From NCBI GenBank assembly GCA_963169105.1, contig OY720636.1:146157941-146221940 (forward strand): a stretch of 64,000 nt of DNA, given 5' to 3'. Position numbers and translations under genes: made by a program. This stretch comes from Ceriagrion tenellum (lineage: Eukaryota > Arthropoda > Insecta > Odonata > Coenagrionidae). Shown here piece after piece: positions 57,848-64,000 of the stretch; position 1 is the first letter of the stretch; the number at the start of each line of letters is the position of its first letter. The notes below the pieces were generated by a model. That model saw only the letters and a list, made by a program, of their open reading frames with translations. It was not told the DNA's origin and did no database searches.

Positions 57848-58390
57848 TATGTATGTAAGATAAAGCCATTTGCAAACATTCCTCTGATGTTAGCATAACG
57901 TGCCGTAACCTTGGTCAAATATGAAGAAAGTGTACGCGTGTTGTTCTCTTATGAAGATGCTACTACGTTGTATCTTATTTCTGTCGAAGAGGCTTTCATA
58001 TTATATTGTCTCAAGCTATTCATATTATCCGTAAAGGTCTGTCAAGCTGATGGAACTTGATGTGGAACGGCGACGTGGGATTCATCTGCCATGCGGGAGA
58101 GTTCACTCACATTTCCTTATTGATCAGTGAAAAGTCTGTAAATAACACAAGGCATAAGAATACCTTTTGGTCTCCCTAATAAAAACGCTTAACCTGAAAT
58201 CGTTAAAGATAAACATCTCTCCTTCCACACCTCTCATTCAATCTGGAGAATTAGGTAATCGTTCACATCTCATCAAATCCCTTTCTCAAGTTTACGTCAT
58301 CCAATGCGGTGGACAAAAATTAGAGGATACTTGAAATAATTTTTAGCGGCAAAGTCGCATAAATTTGGCTTCCCGGCAAGCTTTGACAAT
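57848..58390. other. Unassigned sequence
   Basis: No feature recognised. Confidence 0.4.
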
Positions 58391-58478
58391 TGGCTAAGTG
58401 AGTTCGCAGTGCGAGACGAGTTGCCTACTTCGATTTACGCCAATTTGTTTCTCTACTAAAACCTGGAAAACTTCTCTA

Positions 58479-58874
58479 ATGTCGATCGGAGCGACAGTAA
58501 TCCTCTCTGCTTCGCATCTGCAGCTCAACTTCCCAGGCCTAACCAACGGCGCCCTCCATGTGAAAGGCGACTTACGCCATCCAACCCGCCCAAACTTTCC
58601 TTCAGCCTCCCACCTCATCCAGTCGGGCTCTTTCAAATCCGCCTCCGTGTCAAAACTCTTTACTCGTCCTTCTCGTGCAGATTGCGACGGCCAGGGGAAG
58701 GCAAAGGGAGCGAAGAGACGCATAGGGTTAAGTCTGTTCTGCACGGTACATGATCCCGCACAAGTGTGGTACACGGTACTAGATATTGAGGACCGAATAC
58801 AGTATGCTAGGCGTTGTCATAGAAAGTTTTACTCGATAATGGAATTTTCAGAGGCGGGGATGCCTTATTTTTAA
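58479..58874 (+). CDS. Unrecognised 131-codon open frame, possibly not a gene
   Basis: The first ATG of a frame that opens upstream near 58398 (GTG) and runs to TAA at 58872-58874. The product starts MSIGATVILSASHLQLNFPG and contains a basic GKAKGAKRR stretch in the middle. A 126-codon minus-strand frame covers nearly the same interval. No domain is recognised. The stop-poor interval has a more balanced base composition than its flanks, so it may be an exon, an element remnant or chance. Confidence 0.2.
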   Translation: MSIGATVILSASHLQLNFPGLTNGALHVKGDLRHPTRPNFPSASHLIQSGSFKSASVSKLFTRPSRADCDGQGKAKGAKRRIGLSLFCTVHDPAQVWYTVLDIEDRIQYARRCHRKFYSIMEFSEAGMPYF

Positions 58875-59265
58875 TCAAATATTAATGTTTTTCTGCTAAA
58901 GTATTAAATTAACCAATCAGTGACAGCAGATGACCGAATAAGAAGTAAAGGCGTTATTCTATACTGTAGATTTTGCAGCTAGGAAATTACTGATATAAAG
59001 GAGGTATAGATGGCACTGGTTTAAAAAAATAAATATCGCACCGCGTGCGTAAAATCCATGAAAGCTAACGTGTTTGGTCATAGGCTAACAGGAAGCTAGT
59101 ATCAAGCTACAACAAACTAGTCAATTATGAAATCAAGTAGCTCGCAAAGCGTTCACGATAAAAATGCGACTACTATGCTCTTACAAGATTGCTTAACTAA
59201 CGAGGAAACAGTTGAAGAGAGCATCCGTGTGGATCTTAGCCGTCGATAGATCGGATAAACGGACC
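58875..59265. other. Unassigned sequence
   Basis: No feature recognised. Confidence 0.4.
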
Positions 59266-59269
59266 CTGG

Positions 59270-59640
59270 AAAAGAAGACCAAAATATCTGGCAGCTTTCG
59301 AAACCTGGTTTTGGAGGAGGATGATAGAGTTAAAATGTACAGATGAAATAAGAAATGAAGAAGCACACAAAAGAGTAGAATAGGAAATTAAAATATGGAA
59401 AACCGTACCGAAAAGAAAAAACTAGATGGATTTGACACATCCTGAGGCACAGTGAGTTTGTGAAGAACATAATTGAAGGAAAATAGAGGAAAATGACCAG
59501 AAAGGAAGAACCAGAAATAAATACAGAGACCAAATAAAGAGGGAAGTACATATATAAAGAGGAGAAAGGAAACCAGTGTTACACAGGGATGGATAGAGGG
59601 CTGTAGACAACCATTGTTAGGCTTGAACGACCAATGATGA
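59270..59640 (+). mobile_element. RTE-like LINE 3' end fragment
   Basis: The plus strand reads AAFETWFWRRMIELKCTDEI then RNEEAHKRVE before a stop. After frameshifts it continues as EFVKNIIEGK and GRTRNKYRDQIKREV, then a degraded W-RAVDNHC segment, and ends near an ATGATGATGG tail at 59635-59643. This is the same C-terminal region as the fragment at 27344-27550 and the insertion at 41785-42356. It has several stops and shifts, so it is older than the latter. Confidence 0.78.
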
Positions 59641-61375
59641 TGGTAGCTAAGCTAGGACAAAAGCGGTTATGCTTCCTAGCCAGAATGCTGTTTCAACATC
59701 GAACAACACTGGAGATCTATAATGATAGTGAGCATCCTCGAAATTATGCTGGATAAAGTATCGTGTAATAAACAGGCGTAAAAAATAAACCAGAACTTTG
59801 GGGATGTGGCGGATCATTGGCATGGGTGTGGGCGACGTCTTGCAGATGGGGTGAGACACTTTTTTGGGTGAAAAAACACGACCTACAGAGTACGTATCTC
59901 GGGAGAGTGGGTGAACACGATGCTGGTGGAGTTGTCCAGGGAGGGGATATGGGACACCGCTTGAGTTTGCGGACCTCAACTTCGACAGACCCAATGACAC
60001 AGAGTTTCTTCACTTGAAAAAGCAGTGTTTTGTGGTTGGAGAGAAAAACTTGATAGTATTGCAGTTGACTGGTTATTTTCACTGTCGTGAGCCACTTAAA
60101 ATTGTTCTGCGGAAATTAATTTTGAAAAGAAACTTTATTTAATCAAGATTGGGATAAGTTAACCTCTTTACGGCGAAAGCAAGCTTTTGCGTGCCTAAAC
60201 AAATAGAAAAGCACTGTATTAATGAATTAGTTCTTATTGCTTTCATAGACGAGTTCTTATTTTCATTTTCCATAGATATTAAATTGTTTTCTTCAAAAAA
60301 TCCGCAATTTTTATTTCAAGGCACATCCCCGACTCTTATTGCTTAAAGTTTTACCTCAATACACTCATATTTCAACGGAAAGTCCCATTCAAGACTATTC
60401 TTAAAAGATAGCTAGGAAGACTGTGAGAAAAACAATGCTCTCCATCAACACGCCGATGTTATTCATAAAGATTTAGATAACAGATGTATCAGCTCCTATC
60501 ACCTCCCTTTTTTTAGGCTTTCAGGAGGTAAATTTTATGGAATTCTTCAGTAGCTTTATAGTAATTTATTTCATCGGAATGCCCATTTAGGCCATGCCTT
60601 TGTAGGAGACCTAGCTTTAATTCGCACTCGTTAAAATACTTTCAAAATCCACAACTCAATGAAGAACGACACATACCTGTACTTAAAAGGGAAATAAATG
60701 CCAGAAATATACGAATAAAAAAGAAAAAAATCCGAAGATACTTGCGAAATTGAGGGGAATATGTATATGGTGAAGAAACGAAGCGTGCACTTTTCCACAA
60801 AATTAGAATTGCTTAATTTTACGAATAAAAGTGTTTGAACATTCTCGTGCATCAAATACAATTTTTTAAATAGTCTTCCAACCATTCTACCTTTTTGCAT
60901 CTCTACATTACATTCCCAATCTAGAAATGTGTCCAAGTTATTTACTGTAGGCTGTTTCACTGTGGAAGAGACGGTTAGGTTCTTCCGTTTCGACTTTCCC
61001 ATACCTATAGCTAATAAAAGGTTTACTTGAAATACTTATGATGATGTGGGATATTAAAATCTTGATTCATGATTGCTTGGTTGGTTATGCTCATTAGTCT
61101 AACATTACTACACATGACGTGAGTTAAGTCCTCTAATTAGAAGTATTTGCCTCTTAAAGTTCCCTAACTGTTGCTGGAACCTTTTGTGCGGAACATAAAT
61201 ATTCTAGACAGCAGGCTGGAGTGAGGCACTGGGGCTCTGAGTGGCATTGCTGATACAATTTAGGCATATGTGTCCTTAAGTAACGAGCAGAAACAATGTA
61301 GACAACTAAATGTACAAATGCATCTGTGCATCATTCTTCGTGCTTAAAAACTAATTACAATTAATATTTCTTTCT
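59641..61375. other. AT-rich noncoding stretch
   Basis: Frames at 59647-60082 (both strands) and 61002-60631 (minus, 123 codons) have no recognised motifs. This could be intron or 5' flank of the candidate exon below. Confidence 0.35.
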
Positions 61376-61387
61376 TTTCATTTCCAG

Positions 61388-61437
61388 GTACGTACAAGAT
61401 GCAGTTCTCTCCATTTATTTATTTGCTCGGTCTACGC
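61388..61437 (+). CDS. Candidate first coding exon (13 codons, phase 0)
   Basis: A strong pyrimidine tract and acceptor (TTTCTTTTCATTTCCAG, ending 61387) precede a 50-base segment closed by a consensus donor GTAAGTAT at 61438. Inside, ATG at 61399 gives MQFSPFIYLLGLR with the donor falling exactly between codons. The short hydrophobic run could be the start of a signal peptide that continues in the next exon. No downstream exon was identified in the window, and chance occurrence of such a pair in 64 kb is possible. Confidence 0.35.
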
Positions 61438-63325
61438 GTAAGTATAAAAAAATCTTTTATCATAAACGAGGTCATGATTTCTGTAGTTTCAAAGACAAAA
61501 GGAAAATAACAGAGGAAGTGCTAAGACAATCGGATGATTCGTTCAACTTAATAGATCGATTCATGAGTTACTGCGAGTTTTATGAAAAGCTATTAAAAGT
61601 TATAAGTAAAGCCTTTACTTCTCTTTATGATTGAAATATTTATAATTCATAAGGATTTTACGATTCCAAAATCCCTCTCATTTCGATTGCAACTTTTAAT
61701 GGAATACTGATTGATCGCTCTTCCATAAAGAGACTATTGTGAACTTGGGAGTGAGAGAGAGAGAAAAAACGGAAGCTCTATTGAAAATTGTTCGAGAGCG
61801 TTGGGCGCTCAAGTGCGTTCGAGGCAAAGGGAAAACTTTTGAATGGCGCACATAGCGGAAACGGCCGTTATCTGAAATGAGGAAATCCCCGATAGATGCC
61901 TCTCCACGAACGGATTCCCGTCATCGGGCAATCGCCGCTCGACCGTGAATTCCTCGCGTCGATTCTGAGCCATCCAGTCATTACCAAATTGCTATTGAGA
62001 AACTTGAAGTTCGCAGCCGCCCTCTTGATTCATTTGGTCTCTCCCACGCCTTCAGCCCCCCCCATTCGGTGTTAGTCCCCTCCCCGATAGGCACTTCATT
62101 TCGCAGAATCTTCGTCTTGTTTTGCGAAAGTAGTTGGTGTATCTAGGAGAGGAAATGGGACGGCACTTCTGCGACGGTTGACAAAGATAATGGAGCGAAG
62201 GAAGAGGATTCCCAAATTTAGACATCCAAGTGCTGACGCAGCATTCGAGTAACGCTGCAATTGGAGCGTTTATGGCGCAGCGTTTCACTCGCAGTGCAGC
62301 AAAAGTCTTCAGGAGGAAAGTCTCAAGATGCGAGAATAAATAAAATTTCCTCAGATGATATTATCTACCCCATTGAAAAATTAATACCGATCAAACTAAA
62401 AACAAAATATCCGCTCAACGCAACGTTAGTGAAACGCTGCGGCAAAAACCCTCCAATCCCATAATAACTCGAAAGCTACATCAACACCAGTCAACGGTGG
62501 CGCGAGACTACACTGAAGAATGCAGTTCAAGAGCTACTGTTTTAATTTTGATCGTTTAACTACTCTTTTATCTAATAGAGCGCCTGTTTAGAGCATCTGT
62601 TAAGTTCATTATTTAAATTCATGATTATGAGCAATGTTCTCATTAATCCAGTCATTAGTTCAAATAAACATAATATTTCAAAATATGCTATGTTTTTTAG
62701 AACATTGACGAAGAAATATGTGCAGTTCATATGAGATTTTATTTCACCAATATGGTCAATTGATATTACATTGAATACACTATATACTTCTGCAATCATT
62801 TCAAGGACTTGGACAAACAAAAGAATAGGGCGGGTATTAATCAACCCGCAGCTCCTGGTGTTACTCTAATAGCTAACACTGTTAATAACACTCATTGTTC
62901 AGCCATAAAAAAAGGAAGAAAAATGTGGATTCGCATTCAAGAAAACACATCAAGGATCTATCCTTCGCGGCGTGGATCTTCCACTGAGTAAGGTCCCTAT
63001 TATATTAAGGGTGACTTTTAGATCATCATATCGTGTCACTGCTGCGCTGATAGTTGCTCGAGTAATAAATGACGAGCTAGTAGCTCTGCAGCAGACTGCG
63101 AATCTATTTCGAGACATGGTTAATGGATCGAGGGACAAGTTTTCCGCCGTCCTTTCAGCGCATTGGCAAGTTGCTATGTACATAGTTGATTAGATGCCGT
63201 AGAGTGTTAGTTAATAACTGTGGAAAAGTACAAGGATTATTTTCTTTATGGATTCCTAAAAATTTGGACTATTTTTGAAGATAGATCAAGTTGCTTGCGG
63301 AGAGTCAAAAGGTCGTTAAAAGTTG
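61438..63325. other. Unassigned sequence, moderately CpG-rich at 61850-62290
   Basis: No gene recognised. Opposed frames at 62950-63193 (77 minus, 73 plus) lie in a more balanced-composition patch but match nothing. Confidence 0.35.
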
Positions 63326-63329
63326 ATAC

Positions 63330-63850
63330 GATAAACTTAGCTGTGATATTTTTGCAATTATTCTGCAATTTATTGCCGAACGTTCAACATATTTTGCTAG
63401 ATCCAAACTGTTACGATGGAAACAATCAAGGGGCATAAGATTAGGAAAATAAACTGAAGAACCGATAGATTTGAAATGCAACTCAGATCGTAACTAAATA
63501 GAGTTTATTTTAAATTGTACTAAATAACTTACCATAACTATTAAATATTCACTCCACTTAATATACACTCCACTATTGACATGATTCAGCTTTCTGCACG
63601 ATTTTGCATCATGTAGTACAGTTCGATCGCATTCAAGGTATCATAATATTAACCAGTAATTGTGTTTTAACGGGCGTACTGCATGCTAACATGTTCGTCC
63701 TCGCAGCATTCTCATAGTTCCTGGTTTTTTTGCGCATTGTTCGGATCCATTTGGTGGGTCCCATAACGGCCGGGGGAACTGATTTGAGAAGGGAAGAGTG
63801 CTGCATGTCTGGTGTAGAATCACCCACACACCCCTGCTAAAAACTTCTTA
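63330..63850. repeat. Unnamed dispersed repeat, copy 2 (partner 30150-30720)
   Basis: CATATTTTGCTAGATCCAAA at 63387-63406 and ATGTCTGGTGTAGAATCACC with ACACACCCC (63805-63833) match the partner blocks. The minus strand between them keeps a 64-codon frame (63827-63633) whose KTRNYENAARTNMLACSTPV segment aligns loosely with the partner's translation. This supports a decayed protein-coding element of unknown family. Confidence 0.55.
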
Positions 63851-64000
63851 GAAGCTGTTCTGTAGAACGTAAGGAATTCCACAGAAATTGACTCTTTTTT
63901 CAGAACTAGTTCCTTTTCTAAGGATCTGTACGGAACATGAGAGCCTGACTTAACAGAACATATGTCCTGTAGAGTTATTTTCTGCTGAGAAAAATAACTC
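63851..64000. other. Unassigned sequence to the window end
   Basis: No feature recognised. Confidence 0.4.

Noticed and set aside
1..64000. CRISPR arrays, bacterial operons, rRNA genes
   Set aside because: No regularly spaced direct repeats, no gene clusters with ribosome-binding sites and no rRNA signatures were seen.

Overview
The window looks like intergenic or intronic DNA from a large, repeat-rich, AT-rich arthropod (most likely insect) nuclear genome. The evidence is CR1/Jockey-like and RTE-like LINE tails, a mariner transposase remnant, two miniature elements with 3-bp TTA/TAA target duplications, a possible Penelope-like 3' end, and the absence of any intact multi-exon host gene. There are no bacterial operons or Shine-Dalgarno signals. 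The exact taxon cannot be fixed from the sequence.

Layout. 1-8762: GC-rich purine islands, two CR1-like LINE tails in opposite orientations, an RTE fragment, and a decayed fragment of a bacterial-type ATP synthase alpha gene (3523-3810, minus). 8763-18500: a PIF/Harbinger-like miniature element, a mariner remnant, an RTE tail, and one copy of a TTAA-flanked miniature element. 18500-30800: two more CR1-like tails, two RTE fragments, a dispersed repeat, and one copy of an unnamed repeat whose partner is at the right end. 30837-33375: the most interesting object, a 2.5-kb element with terminal inverted repeats (ends CACTGGTCGGCA, 3-bp TAA duplication). It carries one broken, intronless gene of about 570 codons for a cysteine-rich protein with no established function. 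33400-42400: the second TTAA-type element, two CR1-like pieces (one with a damaged RT core), another Harbinger-like miniature element, and a 5'-truncated RTE insertion with a 9-bp target duplication. 42600-64000: a second copy of the dispersed repeat, another LINE 3' end, a long AT microsatellite, two more CR1-like tails, tRNA-like repeats (one inside a 62-bp inverted repeat), a miniature element with GCCGGTATTCATA ends, long hairpins, an RTE remnant, and a candidate first coding exon at 61388-61437 with good splice sites.

The genes do not work together as a pathway. The contents are successive, mostly dead mobile-element insertions. The two points most worth checking are the TIR-flanked element with its uncharacterised Cys-rich protein, which may be an undescribed transposase type, and the bacterial-type atpA fragment, a possible horizontal transfer from an AT-rich bacterium.
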